A DNA stretch of 64,000 bases from CAWUEZ02 sp963921355. Lineage in GTDB: Bacteria; Pseudomonadota; Alphaproteobacteria; Thalassobaculales; Thalassobaculaceae. Within the stretch, counting starts at the first letter, position 1; every line of letters begins with the position of its first letter. Positions 19,635 to 28,634 of the stretch are shown here, in pieces. A program made the translations under genes and the position numbers. The notes below the pieces were generated by a model that saw only the letters and a list, made by a program, of their open reading frames with translations, was not told the origin of the DNA and did not search any database. The stretch spans positions 3,596,001-3,660,000 of the forward strand of contig OZ001190.1 of NCBI GenBank assembly GCA_963921355.3, given 5' to 3'.

Positions 19635-20768
19635 TTATGCCTCGAAAATAAAGGTTTGCGTGGGGTCGACTGCAAGCCGCACCCGCGCCCCCGGGCGCGG
19701 CAGGTACACCCCGGGGACCCGCGCGTGCAAATGCAGGGCCTCGCCGGCCTGCGGGCCCTCGCCCTCAACCCGCATGTGCACGAGGCTCGTCCGGCCCAAC
19801 AACCGCGACTGTTCAACCTCGCCGGAGGGGTCGTCGGCAAACGGTTCGGACCAGGCCTGAATGCGGACCCCCTCGGGGCGCACGACGACCACCACCCGCG
19901 TGCCGTCCGGTATCCCGCGCACCGGGATCGCGCCGATCAGGGTGTCCACCGCGCCGGCCGAAACCGTGCCTTCGATGTGGTTGACCTCGCCGAAGAACGA
20001 CGCCACGAACGCGTCCGTCGGGTCGCAGTAGAGCTCCACCGGCGTGCCCTGCTGGACGATGCGCCCGTCGCGCATCACCGCGATCCGGTCGGCCATGAAC
20101 ATGGCCTCCTCGGAGTCATGGGTCACCATCAGACAGGCCGAGCCGCTGGATTTCAGGATGTGCAGGACCTCATCACGCACCCGGTCGCGCAGCCGCGCGT
20201 CCAGCCCGGAATACGGCTCGTCCAGCAGCACGATCCGGGGTTTCGGCGCCAGCGCGCGGGCCAGGGCGACCCGCTGCTGCTGGCCGCCGGACAGCTCGTG
20301 CGGATAGGCATCGCGCTGCGGCCCCATCCCGACCATATCAAGCACTTCGGCACCGCGCCGCCCGCGCTCCGGCGCGCTCCAGTCGGACAGGCCGAAGGTC
20401 ACGTTCTCCATGACGGTCAGGTGCGGGAACAGCGCGTAGTCCTGAAACATCAGGCCGATGCCGCGGCGTTCGGGCGGCGTATCGACGCCCCGGCCGGCAA
20501 CCAGCGCCCCGTCGAGGTGAACCTCTCCGGCCTGCAGGGGTTCCAGGCCGGCAGCGAGCCTCAGGATCGTGGTCTTGCCGCAACCGGACGGTCCCAGCAG
20601 GCAGACCACTTCGCCCCGGCCGACCGCCACGTCGACCCCATCGACGGCACGCACGGAACCGTAATCGTGGCGGATGCCGGCCAGCTGCAAGGCCACCGCC
20701 GGATCGGGGGCGGTGACGGGCGCGCTCGGCCAATCTGAATCCACGGCTTTGAGGGGAGAAACGCTCAT
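19635..20768 (-). CDS. ABC transporter ATP-binding protein, PotA/FbpC type, no partner genes
   Basis: ATPase of a polyamine, iron or similar importer, 377 residues. Walker A is LLGPSGCGKTT near residue 60, Q-loop LMFQDYALFPHLTV, signature ELSGGQQQRVALARAL, Walker B IVLLDEPYSGLD, and an H-loop MVTHDSEEAM. The last 130 residues form a TOBE-like domain (VVRPEGVRI). No permease or binding-protein gene is adjacent. It sits between scpB and tatA, which are neighbours in many alphaproteobacteria, so it looks inserted. The solute is unknown. Confidence 0.88.
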   Translation of the reverse strand: MSVSPLKAVDSDWPSAPVTAPDPAVALQLAGIRHDYGSVRAVDGVDVAVGRGEVVCLLGPSGCGKTTILRLAAGLEPLQAGEVHLDGALVAGRGVDTPPERRGIGLMFQDYALFPHLTVMENVTFGLSDWSAPERGRRGAEVLDMVGMGPQRDAYPHELSGGQQQRVALARALAPKPRIVLLDEPYSGLDARLRDRVRDEVLHILKSSGSACLMVTHDSEEAMFMADRIAVMRDGRIVQQGTPVELYCDPTDAFVASFFGEVNHIEGTVSAGAVDTLIGAIPVRGIPDGTRVVVVVRPEGVRIQAWSEPFADDPSGEVEQSRLLGRTSLVHMRVEGEGPQAGEALHLHARVPGVYLPRPGARVRLAVDPTQTFIFEA

Positions 20769-20820
20769 AGCCGCTCAGATACACACCCGGCCGGCCCCCG
20801 GCAAGGGAACCGGCGGACGA

Positions 20821-21531
20821 TCATGGCTGATCACCGAGGTCGGGATCATTGGTATCGGGGATGAAATCCAGCTGTTCGTCGTCGCCGTCCTCGTCGTCAT
20901 CGTCGAGGTCATCCTCACGCATGGCGATGCTGGTGAGTCCGGCACGACGCTCCAGCAGGCCGGCAGCCCGCAGCTCTTCCAGCCCGGGCAGTTCGCGCGC
21001 CGATTCCAGGCCGAAATGGTCGAGGAACGCGTTCGTCGTGCCCCATTGCAAGGGACGGCCTGGTGTTTCGCGCCGGCCCCGCGGCGCGATCCAACCGGCT
21101 TCGAGCAAGGTGTCGAGCGTTCCACGGGACATCGCAACGCCGCGGACTTCCTCGACCTCCGCCCGGGTTGCCGGCTGGTGATAGGCAATGATGGCCAGGG
21201 TCTCGACCGCCGCGCGGGACAGCCGGCGGCGCTGCGGTTGCTCCACCTGCAGCATGGGTCCCAGATCCGTTGCCGTCCTGAACGCCCAGCGTGTGCCGAT
21301 GCGCGCCAGGGTCACCCCGCGCTCGGCGTAATGCGCGCTCAATTCCGCCAGCAATCCCTTCAGATCGATGTCTTCGGGGAGGCGGCGGCGCAGATCATTC
21401 TCGTCGACCGGCTCGGCACTGGCGAAAACCACGGCCTCGACGAACCGCAGCCACCGTTCCCGCTCACCGGCATCGACCAGCAGGTCGGGCAGGACTGCCT
21501 CGTCTTCGGCCTCTTCAGGCGCTTCGTTCAT
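20821..21531 (-). CDS. scpB: Segregation and condensation protein B (ScpB)
   Basis: Winged-helix dimer (kite) subunit of the SMC-ScpAB condensin that organises and segregates chromosomes. In 236 residues the core LRFVEAVVFASAEPV and RRRLSRAAVETLAIIAYHQPATRAEVEEVRGV is characteristic. The C-terminal tail after about residue 200 is strongly acidic (DDLDDDDEDGDDEQ), a common variable extension. It overlaps scpA by 4 bases, so translation is coupled. Confidence 0.95.
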   Translation of the reverse strand: MNEAPEEAEDEAVLPDLLVDAGERERWLRFVEAVVFASAEPVDENDLRRRLPEDIDLKGLLAELSAHYAERGVTLARIGTRWAFRTATDLGPMLQVEQPQRRRLSRAAVETLAIIAYHQPATRAEVEEVRGVAMSRGTLDTLLEAGWIAPRGRRETPGRPLQWGTTNAFLDHFGLESARELPGLEELRAAGLLERRAGLTSIAMREDDLDDDDEDGDDEQLDFIPDTNDPDLGDQP

Positions 21532-22328
21532 TCGTCGCTTCCTTCGCCGGACCGCAGCCAGATCGGCCCGAACGCCTCATCCTGACGCAGCTGCGCCGCC
21601 CCATCCTTAGCCAACTGCAGCCCGGCAACCAGGGTCGACGCCATCGCGGATCGCACCAGCAAGGAGCCCCGCAACCCGTCCGGAAGGAACGTGAACAGCA
21701 TGCGCCACTTCGGAACCCGCCCGACCAGGCCCCGCAACCGCTCGACCGCTTCCTCCACCGCGTAGAGTTCGGTCGGCGCGATCCGCAGGGTCTGATCCTC
21801 CTTGCGGGCGTGCTGATCACCATAGGCCCGCAGCAGGTCATAAAGGGTCACGTCGTACACCGAGCGGTACCGGATCGACACCTCTTCCGGCGCGCCGCGG
21901 GCAAACACATCGATCCCGAGACGCGGGCGGGCCATCAGGCGCTGGCCGGCATCCTGCATCGCTTCCAGGCGCTGAAGCTGGAACCTGAGCGCCTCCGCCA
22001 ACGCTTCCGGATCGGTCTCCTCCTCCTCGCCCTCGTCGGCCGGCAGCAGCAGGCGGGATTTCAGATACGCCAGCCAGGCCGCCATCACCAGATAGTCGGC
22101 TGCCAGTTCCAGGTTGAGACTCTGGGCTTCCTGGACGAACCGCAGATACTGCTCGGCGAGTTGCAGAACCGAGATCTGGTGCAGGTCGACCTTCTGCTCC
22201 CGGGCAAGCGTCAGCAGCACGTCGATCGGTCCCTCGAACCCGTCCAGGTTAAGGAACAGGGAAAGCTGGATCGGCTCGCGACGCCGGTAGTCCGGTTCGG
22301 GGCTCTCGAACGGCTCGGTGGTCGACAA
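21528..22328 (-). CDS. scpA: Segregation and condensation protein A (ScpA)
   Basis: Kleisin subunit that closes the SMC ring and binds ScpB. In 266 residues it has the N-terminal SMC-neck-binding segment FLNLDGFEGPIDVLLTLAREQKVDL, diagnostic for ScpA, then LAADYLVMAAWLAYLKSRLLL, and a C-terminal winged helix. It starts 7 bases after the M50 protease gene stops. The order nagZ-M50-scpA-scpB suggests one operon. Confidence 0.95.
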   Translation of the reverse strand: MSTTEPFESPEPDYRRREPIQLSLFLNLDGFEGPIDVLLTLAREQKVDLHQISVLQLAEQYLRFVQEAQSLNLELAADYLVMAAWLAYLKSRLLLPADEGEEEETDPEALAEALRFQLQRLEAMQDAGQRLMARPRLGIDVFARGAPEEVSIRYRSVYDVTLYDLLRAYGDQHARKEDQTLRIAPTELYAVEEAVERLRGLVGRVPKWRMLFTFLPDGLRGSLLVRSAMASTLVAGLQLAKDGAAQLRQDEAFGPIWLRSGEGSDE

Positions 22329-22335
22329 CGCTGGC

Positions 22336-23091
22336 CTATCCTCCTCCGTGGCCGGTCGCGGTGGCGACGACGGTCGCCAGGAAATCCACCGGCGTCCAGA
22401 TCAGCAGGCCGGCGATGTCCACAGTATAGCCGAGTTGCTCGGTGAGATAGGGAACCAGAAAGAACAGGCCGATCACGATGAACAGCCCGGCGCGTTCCAG
22501 GCGAGCAACCTTCCAGGCCGCCCAGTCCGGCAGGATCGCGACCAGGATGCGTCCGCCGTCCAGCGGGGGGCACGGCAGCAGGTTGAACACCGCGATCACC
22601 AGATTGAAGCCGACCGTGATCAGCAGGACGGCATAGAACCAGGGAATGCTGTCCCACCATCCGGCGTGCTGAAACGACAGCAGCCAGCCCAGAACCGGAT
22701 ACTCGGTCGGCAGGCTCCAACCGATGATCGATGCGGTCAGTGCCGCGATCGCGGCCAGCAGCAGGTTAGAGGCCGGTCCGGCCAGCGCGACCAGCGCCAT
22801 GTCACGGCGGGGATGGCGCAGGCGGGAGAAGTTCACCGGAACAGGTTTGGCGTAGCCGAACAGAAACGGCGCCCCGATCACCAGCAAGATCAGCGGCAGC
22901 AGCAGGGTCCCGAAAAGGTCGACATGCGCGAACGGATTGAGCGTCACCCGCCCCATCAGGCGTGCCGTCGGATCGCCCAGGCGCGACGCCGCCCACCCGT
23001 GGGCGGCCTCGTGCATGGTGATCGCCAGCAGCACCGGCAACGCCCAGACTGACGCGTTCAGGACGAAGACCTCGAAATCCAGATCACCCAT
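22336..23091 (-). CDS. Site-2 protease family (M50) membrane metallopeptidase
   Basis: Intramembrane zinc protease of about 251 residues. The zinc motif is ITMHEAAHGW (HExxH) in the first span, and the second ligand motif NLLPCPPLDGGRI lies in a later span; four to six spans in all. These short S2P proteins have no PDZ domain, unlike RseP. The longer frame to 23292 overlaps nagZ deeply, so I chose ATG 23091, which overlaps the nagZ stop as TGATG. The substrate is unknown. Confidence 0.9.
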   Translation of the reverse strand: MGDLDFEVFVLNASVWALPVLLAITMHEAAHGWAASRLGDPTARLMGRVTLNPFAHVDLFGTLLLPLILLVIGAPFLFGYAKPVPVNFSRLRHPRRDMALVALAGPASNLLLAAIAALTASIIGWSLPTEYPVLGWLLSFQHAGWWDSIPWFYAVLLITVGFNLVIAVFNLLPCPPLDGGRILVAILPDWAAWKVARLERAGLFIVIGLFFLVPYLTEQLGYTVDIAGLLIWTPVDFLATVVATATGHGGG

Positions 23092-24122
23092 CACGCGGCC
23101 ATCGATGCAAGAATCCCGCCGAGACGATCCGCCTCGCCGGGCTCGGGACTCTGACGGTCGGCCTTGAGTCTCTCTCGGACCGTGGCAGCGCGGTCGGCTC
23201 GGGCAGCGGCGCCCGGCCCCAGATCCCCGACTTCCCCACAGATCTCCTGCATCTCCGCCATCTTGCCGTTGCAGTGCAGGGCGATATCGCACCCGGCATC
23301 GATCGCCAGGCGACAGCGCTCGCCCACCGCACCGCCAAGCGCCCCCATCGAGATGTCGTCGGTGAACAACAGGCCGTCGAAGCCGATCGACCGCCGGATC
23401 GTCTGCTCAACAACCACGGGCGACAAAGTCGATGGCGCTTCGGAATCGATTGCCTCGAAAAGAAGGTGTCCGGTCATGCCCATCGGCAGCCGGTCGGAGA
23501 AAGCCCGAAACGCCTCGAAATCAACGGCATCAAGGGTGTCGCGGCTCGCCGTGACCCGTGGCAGGTCCGCATGGCTGTCGACCACCGAGCGCCCGTGCCC
23601 CGGAAGGTGCTTCATCACCCCGCACACCCCGGCCCTCTCAACCCCGTCCAGCATCGCCGCACCCAGGCGCACGACGGTCGCCACGTCACCACCCAGCGCC
23701 CGGTCGCCGATGACCTGAGGATCGGCGTCCGACTGGGCGACATCGAGCATCGGCACGCAGTCGACGTCGATGCCCAGGCGGAACAGATCATCGGCCATCA
23801 GCCAGGCCGACAGGGTCAGCGCCTCGATCGCCGCCTCCGGATCCGCGGCATAGGCGTCCGCAAAGACACCCGGCGCCGCATAGTCACGCCAGTGGGGCGG
23901 CCGGAGGCGACGGACCCTGCCGCCTTCCTGGTCGATCAGCACCGGCGGGGCGGTATTGCTGACACAGGACTTCATGTCATCGACCAGGCGGCGTACCTGA
24001 TCCGGAGTGTCGATGTTGCGGGCGAACAGGATGAAGCCGAACGGGTCGGCCTCGGTGAAGAAACGCCGCTCTTCCTCGGTCAGGGTCAGGCCGGAACAAC
24101 CGAAGACAACGGCGCGGCTCAT
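23091..24122 (-). CDS. nagZ: Beta-N-acetylhexosaminidase NagZ
   Basis: Cytoplasmic family-3 glycosidase that removes GlcNAc from anhydro-muropeptides during cell-wall recycling. In 343 residues the motif VCGMVKHLPG-type segment appears as GVMKHLPGHGRSVVDSHADLPRV, carrying the family's catalytic Asp/His loop. RNIDTPDQVRRL and LIDQEGGRVRRLRPPHW are also typical. It abuts the SPOR gene upstream and overlaps the M50 gene by one base. Confidence 0.96.
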   Translation of the reverse strand: MSRAVVFGCSGLTLTEEERRFFTEADPFGFILFARNIDTPDQVRRLVDDMKSCVSNTAPPVLIDQEGGRVRRLRPPHWRDYAAPGVFADAYAADPEAAIEALTLSAWLMADDLFRLGIDVDCVPMLDVAQSDADPQVIGDRALGGDVATVVRLGAAMLDGVERAGVCGVMKHLPGHGRSVVDSHADLPRVTASRDTLDAVDFEAFRAFSDRLPMGMTGHLLFEAIDSEAPSTLSPVVVEQTIRRSIGFDGLLFTDDISMGALGGAVGERCRLAIDAGCDIALHCNGKMAEMQEICGEVGDLGPGAAARADRAATVRERLKADRQSPEPGEADRLGGILASMAA

Positions 24123-25040
24123 CTACGGGCGGACCAGAAGGCAGGGCTGATTGCGCGTTTTCAGCTGATCACACAGTTGGGAGGCCGCGGCTTCGGTGAG
24201 CATCCCTCCCTGAATGCGATGGAAGACCCCCTTGTCACCGCCGAGATCGACACGTTGGACCCGGAGGGTCAGGCCGGAAAGAAGATCGGCGTATCGGCGC
24301 TGCAACCGGGTCCATTCCCGCTCCGCGGCAGCCGGATCACGCACCGCGCCAAGCTGCACCCGGAACTGACCGGCCGGGAGCGCCGCTGTCTGTTCCGCGG
24401 GCGCCGGCGCGGCTGGAGCCGGTGCGGCGGCCGCCGTTTCAGCCGCGGGCTGCGGCGCAGGTGCTGGCGCCGGTGCTTGTGGAGCAGATGCTTGAGCCGT
24501 CGACTCCGGGGCTGGCGCAGGGGCCGGCGCTGGGGCCGGCGGCGGCGCAACCGGTGCGGGGGCGGCGGCAGCCGTCTGCGAAGCGGTCTCGGCGTCAGAC
24601 TGGCGGGCCGGTGGAACCCCGGCCGGCGCCGAACCCGACGTTCCAGCACCTGTTTCGCTCTCGATATCGAGCGGCGCCGGCGGCGCCGCCGGGACCTCCG
24701 GCAACGGTAGCAGGCGTTCGACCGTTTCGGCCTCCGGGCCGCCGGGGCGCATGGCGTCGAACACAAGCTTGTCGCGGTTCGGCACTTCCAGGCCGCCCGG
24801 ACGATCGGGACGGACCTTGATCGGCGACGGATCGGCCTGGATCAACGGGGCGGTTGCCTCACTGCCGGCCTGCAATCCGCGGTCATAGGCGTACCAGACG
24901 ACCCCGGCAAAAGCGGCGAGCGCGAAGGTCGCGACGAAAGCCCCGAGCGCGCGCGACCGGCGGGGCGGTTCCCGGAGCTCCGGCGGTGGGCCGGGCCGTT
25001 CGAGCGTGTCCGCATGCAGGCCGTCGCCCTCTTGCGTCAT
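24123..25040 (-). CDS. SPOR domain inner-membrane protein
   Basis: Bitopic division-type protein of 305 residues: a cytosolic N-terminus of about 32, one span (ALGAFVATFALAAFAGVVWY), a periplasmic Pro/Ala-rich linker (about residues 115-220, dominated by AP repeats), and a C-terminal SPOR domain (QFRVQLGAVRDPAAAEREW and onwards) that binds denuded peptidoglycan at the septum. It overlaps argS by 4 bases. The argS-SPOR-nagZ order is common in alphaproteobacteria. Confidence 0.92.
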   Translation of the reverse strand: MTQEGDGLHADTLERPGPPPELREPPRRSRALGAFVATFALAAFAGVVWYAYDRGLQAGSEATAPLIQADPSPIKVRPDRPGGLEVPNRDKLVFDAMRPGGPEAETVERLLPLPEVPAAPPAPLDIESETGAGTSGSAPAGVPPARQSDAETASQTAAAAPAPVAPPPAPAPAPAPAPESTAQASAPQAPAPAPAPQPAAETAAAAPAPAAPAPAEQTAALPAGQFRVQLGAVRDPAAAEREWTRLQRRYADLLSGLTLRVQRVDLGGDKGVFHRIQGGMLTEAAASQLCDQLKTRNQPCLLVRP

Positions 25041-26791
25041 TCCCTCAGTTCCTCAACCGGCGTGACACCCATGATCGCCAATCCGGACGCGATCACGGTC
25101 GCCGTTGCGCGCACCAGCGCCATGCGGGCCAGGCTGGTCTCCCGGTCATCCTCCAGGATGAACCGCAGCTGCGCATTCTCGCGGCCCTTGTTCCAGAGCC
25201 CGTGGAACGCGGCCGCGACATCGCCGAGATAGAACGCCACGCGATGCGGTTCGTGTGCTTCGGCAGCGCTCTCCACCAGCCGCGGCCAGCCCGCCAGGAT
25301 CTTGATCAGACCAAGCTCGTCCGGGTCGGTCAAGGAAGCCAGGGAGACCTTGGAAAGTGCGGCATCCGAGAGGTCGCCGCCGCCAAAAGCCTCCTCGGCG
25401 TGGCGAATCACCGAACACGCCCGGGCATGCGCATACAGGACATAGAACACGGGGTTGTCCCGGCTCTGTTCGCGAACCTTCTGGTAATCGAACTCCAGCG
25501 TCTGATCGTTGCGCCGGGTCAGCATGATGAAACGCAGGACGTCCGGGCCGACCGCGTCGAGAACATCCGCCAGGGTCACGAAGGTGCCCGCGCGTTTCGA
25601 CATCCGCACCGGGCGGCCGCCGTCGAACAGATGAACCAGCTGGCAGAGCTTGACGTCCAGTACGCCCGCGCCGCCGGTGACGGCCGCCACCGCCGCCTTC
25701 ATGCGCTTCACATACCCGCCGTGGTCGGCCCCCCAGACGTCGATCATCTCGCCGAACCCGCGTTCGAACTTGTCGAGGTGGTAGGCGATGTCGTTGGAGA
25801 AGTAGGTCCAGGACCCGTCGGACTTCTTCAGCGGGCGGTCGACGTCGTCGCCGAAGTCGGTGGCCTTGAACAGAAGCTGTGGCCGCGGCTCCCAGTCGTC
25901 GGGGGTCTTGCCCTTGGGCGGTTCGAGAACACCGGTATAGACCAGGCCGCGGTCCTCAAGGGTCTCGAGGACATGCTCGACGGCCCCGGCCAGGACCAGG
26001 GCCCGCTCGGAGCTGAACCGCTCCATCCGGATGCCAAGCGCTTCCAGGTCCCGCTTGACGTCCGCCATCATCATGTCGACGGCCCGGGCGCGGAACGGCT
26101 CGAGCCAGGCGTCTTCCTCGACCGCAAGCCATTTGTCGCCGTCATCCTCGGCAATCTGCCGGCCGACATCCTTGAGGTACTCGCCCGGATAGTGGCCTTC
26201 AGGAATCTCCACGGTTTCGCCAAGCGCCTCGCGATAGCGCAGATGGGTAGAGCGGGCGAGGGTCTCGACCTGGGCGCCAGCGTCGTTGATGTAGTACTCG
26301 CGCGACACCTTGTGCCCGGCCTTCTCCAGCAGGGCGGCCAGCGCATCGCCGAACACCGCGCCCCGGGCATGGGCGGCATGCAGTGGCCCGGTCGGGTTGG
26401 CCGAAACGTACTCGACATTCACGGGCCGGCCTTCGCCGACGGTCGAGCTTCCATAGTCGAGCCCGGCGTCCAGGATGTCGGCGACATGGCGGCGCCAGAT
26501 CTCACCGTCGAGCCGCATGTTGATGAAGCCGGGACCGGCCACCTCCGCCGACGCGACGGCGTCGAGCCCCGTCAGGGCCTCGGCCAGCGGTTCGGCAATC
26601 GCCCGCGGCTTCGTCCCCACCGGCTTGCCGAGCACCATGGCCGCGTTGGTCGCGATATCACCGTGTGAGGGATCGCGCGGCGGCTCCACCGTCACGCGAT
26701 CCAGCGGCAGACCATCCGGCCAGCCTTGGTGGGTCGTCATATCCTCAAGTATTCTGATAATTTCAGAACGTATATTATTGAAAATATTCAT
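25037..26791 (-). CDS. argS: Arginine--tRNA ligase
   Basis: Class I synthetase charging tRNA-Arg, 584 residues. It has the HIGH-type motif SANPTGPLHAAHARGAVFGD, the N-terminal Add-1 domain, and the C-terminal DALR anticodon-binding domain (YVLYAHARACSVIRHAEEA). The KMSKS region appears as RMSKRAGTFVTL, in line with the family's frequent divergence there. The ATG shares its A with the dgt stop. Confidence 0.97.
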   Translation of the reverse strand: MNIFNNIRSEIIRILEDMTTHQGWPDGLPLDRVTVEPPRDPSHGDIATNAAMVLGKPVGTKPRAIAEPLAEALTGLDAVASAEVAGPGFINMRLDGEIWRRHVADILDAGLDYGSSTVGEGRPVNVEYVSANPTGPLHAAHARGAVFGDALAALLEKAGHKVSREYYINDAGAQVETLARSTHLRYREALGETVEIPEGHYPGEYLKDVGRQIAEDDGDKWLAVEEDAWLEPFRARAVDMMMADVKRDLEALGIRMERFSSERALVLAGAVEHVLETLEDRGLVYTGVLEPPKGKTPDDWEPRPQLLFKATDFGDDVDRPLKKSDGSWTYFSNDIAYHLDKFERGFGEMIDVWGADHGGYVKRMKAAVAAVTGGAGVLDVKLCQLVHLFDGGRPVRMSKRAGTFVTLADVLDAVGPDVLRFIMLTRRNDQTLEFDYQKVREQSRDNPVFYVLYAHARACSVIRHAEEAFGGGDLSDAALSKVSLASLTDPDELGLIKILAGWPRLVESAAEAHEPHRVAFYLGDVAAAFHGLWNKGRENAQLRFILEDDRETSLARMALVRATATVIASGLAIMGVTPVEELRE

Positions 26792-28023
26792 TATGATCGT
26801 GTTTCCATCTCGAACAATCTGGCGTGTTCCTCAACCGCGTAGCGGTCCGTCATACCGGCAATGTAGTCGGCGACCCGCCGGGCTCGGGCGGCGGCGTCAT
26901 CGTCGATCCGCTGCTCGTTGACCGTGATCTGCCAGCGCTCGGGTAATGTGTTCGGCTCCGACAGGAACAGCTCGAACAGGTCGCTCACCACGCGCTTGGC
27001 CTTGGAGGTCGCGCGGTTGACCTTGTAGTGCCGGTAAAGCCTGGTGAACAGAAAGGATTTCAGGGACGCGTTGGCGGCGACCAGGTCCTCTGAGAAGCCG
27101 ACGACCGGCCCAGGGGCGTGGCGGATCTGGTCCGACGACAGCGGGCGCAGTCGAGAGAGCCGGGCCCGGCTTTCGGCGAGAACATCATCGACCATGACCC
27201 CGATCATCTGGCGAACGATCTGCTGGATCTGGCGGCTGCGGTCCCGTTCCGGCAGCGTTCCGACAACCTCGGCCACGATCGGCCCGACAAGCGGGATCTC
27301 CCGCAAGCTGTCGAAGTCGATCAACCCGGCCTGCAGGCCGTCGTCAACGTCGTGGTTGTTGTAAGCGATATCGTCGGCAATGGCCGCGACCTGCGCCTCG
27401 GCACCAGGTTGGCTGGCCAGATCGAGCGGCCATCGCCCATCGAGCGCGGCGATGGTCGGCGGCACCGCCTTGCAGACGCCCTCGCCGACCAGAGGCCCGT
27501 TGTGCATGGCCACCCCTTCTACGGTCTCCCAGGTGAAGTTCAGGCCGTCGAAATGCGGGTACCGGCGTTCGATTAGGGTCAGGACACGGACGGTCTGGTC
27601 GTTATGATCGAAAACGCCATAGGGCGCCATGCAGGCGTCGAGTGCCTCCTCGCCGGCATGACCGAACGGCGGATGGCCAAGGTCGTGGGCCAGCGCCAGT
27701 GCTTCAGAGAGATCCTCATCCAGGCCCAGGGCTCTCGCCACGGTCCGGGCGACCTGCGCCACCTCGACGCTGTGCGACAGCCGGGTACGGTAATAATCGC
27801 CTTCATGGAACACGAAGACCTGGGTCTTGTACTTTAGGCGCCGGAAGGCACCGGCATGGATGATCCGGTCACGGTCGCGCTGGAACGCGGTGCGCGCGCG
27901 GCTTGGCGCCTCTTCAACCAACCGTCCGCGGCTGGCAGCGGAATCGCTGGCATAGGAGGCCAGGCGAATCTCAGTCGGACCAAGAAAGAACGGGGAATCC
28001 CGGCGAGCGTCCACGGCAGCCAT
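26791..28023 (-). CDS. dgt: Deoxyguanosinetriphosphate triphosphohydrolase-like protein
   Basis: HD-domain dNTP triphosphohydrolase that releases tripolyphosphate from dNTPs. In 410 residues it has the metal motif RLSHSVEVAQVARTVARALG, then ALAHDLGHPPFGHAGEEALD (HD), then DIAYNNHDVDDGL. The length and motifs match the 380-410-residue alphaproteobacterial form rather than the longer E. coli Dgt. It heads the dgt-argS-SPOR-nagZ operon and is divergent from erpA. Confidence 0.93.
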   Translation of the reverse strand: MAAVDARRDSPFFLGPTEIRLASYASDSAASRGRLVEEAPSRARTAFQRDRDRIIHAGAFRRLKYKTQVFVFHEGDYYRTRLSHSVEVAQVARTVARALGLDEDLSEALALAHDLGHPPFGHAGEEALDACMAPYGVFDHNDQTVRVLTLIERRYPHFDGLNFTWETVEGVAMHNGPLVGEGVCKAVPPTIAALDGRWPLDLASQPGAEAQVAAIADDIAYNNHDVDDGLQAGLIDFDSLREIPLVGPIVAEVVGTLPERDRSRQIQQIVRQMIGVMVDDVLAESRARLSRLRPLSSDQIRHAPGPVVGFSEDLVAANASLKSFLFTRLYRHYKVNRATSKAKRVVSDLFELFLSEPNTLPERWQITVNEQRIDDDAAARARRVADYIAGMTDRYAVEEHARLFEMETRS

Positions 28024-28164
28024 CGCAAGTCTCAGCGGTCGCGGAGGACCCTACCGCCCGTCCCGGCGACCGGGCAACGCGAAACCCCACCGGGGCTGTC
28101 GTTGATCGATGGACGTCGAAATCCTATATTCCAAGGAATCCGTTGGTCGGAAATGGAGCCGTGG
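28024..28164. promoter_or_regulatory. Divergent promoter region between dgt and erpA
   Basis: This 141-base spacer separates two divergent genes. A small inverted repeat ATTCC-AA-GGAAT (28128-28139) lies 25 bases before the erpA start, overlapping an AT-rich TATATT that could be its -10 box. Since erpA is an iron-sulfur gene, an iron- or Fe-S-responsive operator is conceivable, but the repeat does not match a consensus I can name. Confidence 0.35.
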
Positions 28165-28521
28165 ATGCCCGAGGGCGCCTCTCAGGAACGGACATTCAGC
28201 GTAACGCCAAGTGCCGCCAAGCGCATCGCGTTCCTGAAAACTCAGGAAGACGGTGGTGACACGTGGAAAATGCGGGTCGCCGTCCTCGGCGGCGGCTGCT
28301 CCGGTTTCCAGTACGTGTTCGAGTTCGACGACGCGACCAAGGACGATGACCACGTCTTCGAGCGCGACGGCGTCGAAGTCCTGGTCGATGATGTGTCCCT
28401 GGACCTGCTCGCCGGGGCGCAACTCGACTACAAGGAAGAACTGATCGGCTCGTATTTCGCGGTCGAGAACCCGAACGCCAGTTCGTCCTGCGGCTGCGGC
28501 ACCAGCTTTTCCATCGGCTGA
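28165..28521 (+). CDS. erpA: Iron-sulfur cluster insertion protein ErpA (A-type carrier)
   Basis: HesB/IscA-family carrier that delivers 4Fe-4S clusters to apoproteins. In 118 residues the three cluster Cys are in VLGGGCSGFQY and SCGCGTSFSI, and the Asn-rich AVENPNASSSCGCG tail is ErpA-like. I start at ATG 28165 because GGAG lies 6 bases upstream; ATG 28153 is possible. The frame stays open back to 27856 but overlaps dgt and is not family-like. Confidence 0.93.
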   Translation: MPEGASQERTFSVTPSAAKRIAFLKTQEDGGDTWKMRVAVLGGGCSGFQYVFEFDDATKDDDHVFERDGVEVLVDDVSLDLLAGAQLDYKEELIGSYFAVENPNASSSCGCGTSFSIG

Positions 28522-28634
28522 CCCTCCTAACCACCCGCTTGGCGGCTTGCCCTCGCTTGGGGCTTGCGGCCTGTCGGCGTTTGCGCTGACCTGTCGGCCG
28601 TTGCACTCACCGGACCGCGCGGGGCCGCCCTCGA

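Noticed and set aside
24269..24820. Arg/Pro-rich frames over the SPOR linker
   Set aside because: Shadows of the Ala/Pro linker.
28522..28634. Possible short repeats (CGGCTTGC / GGCTTGCGGCC) between erpA and xthA
   Set aside because: Too short and imperfect to be more than GC-rich chance similarity.
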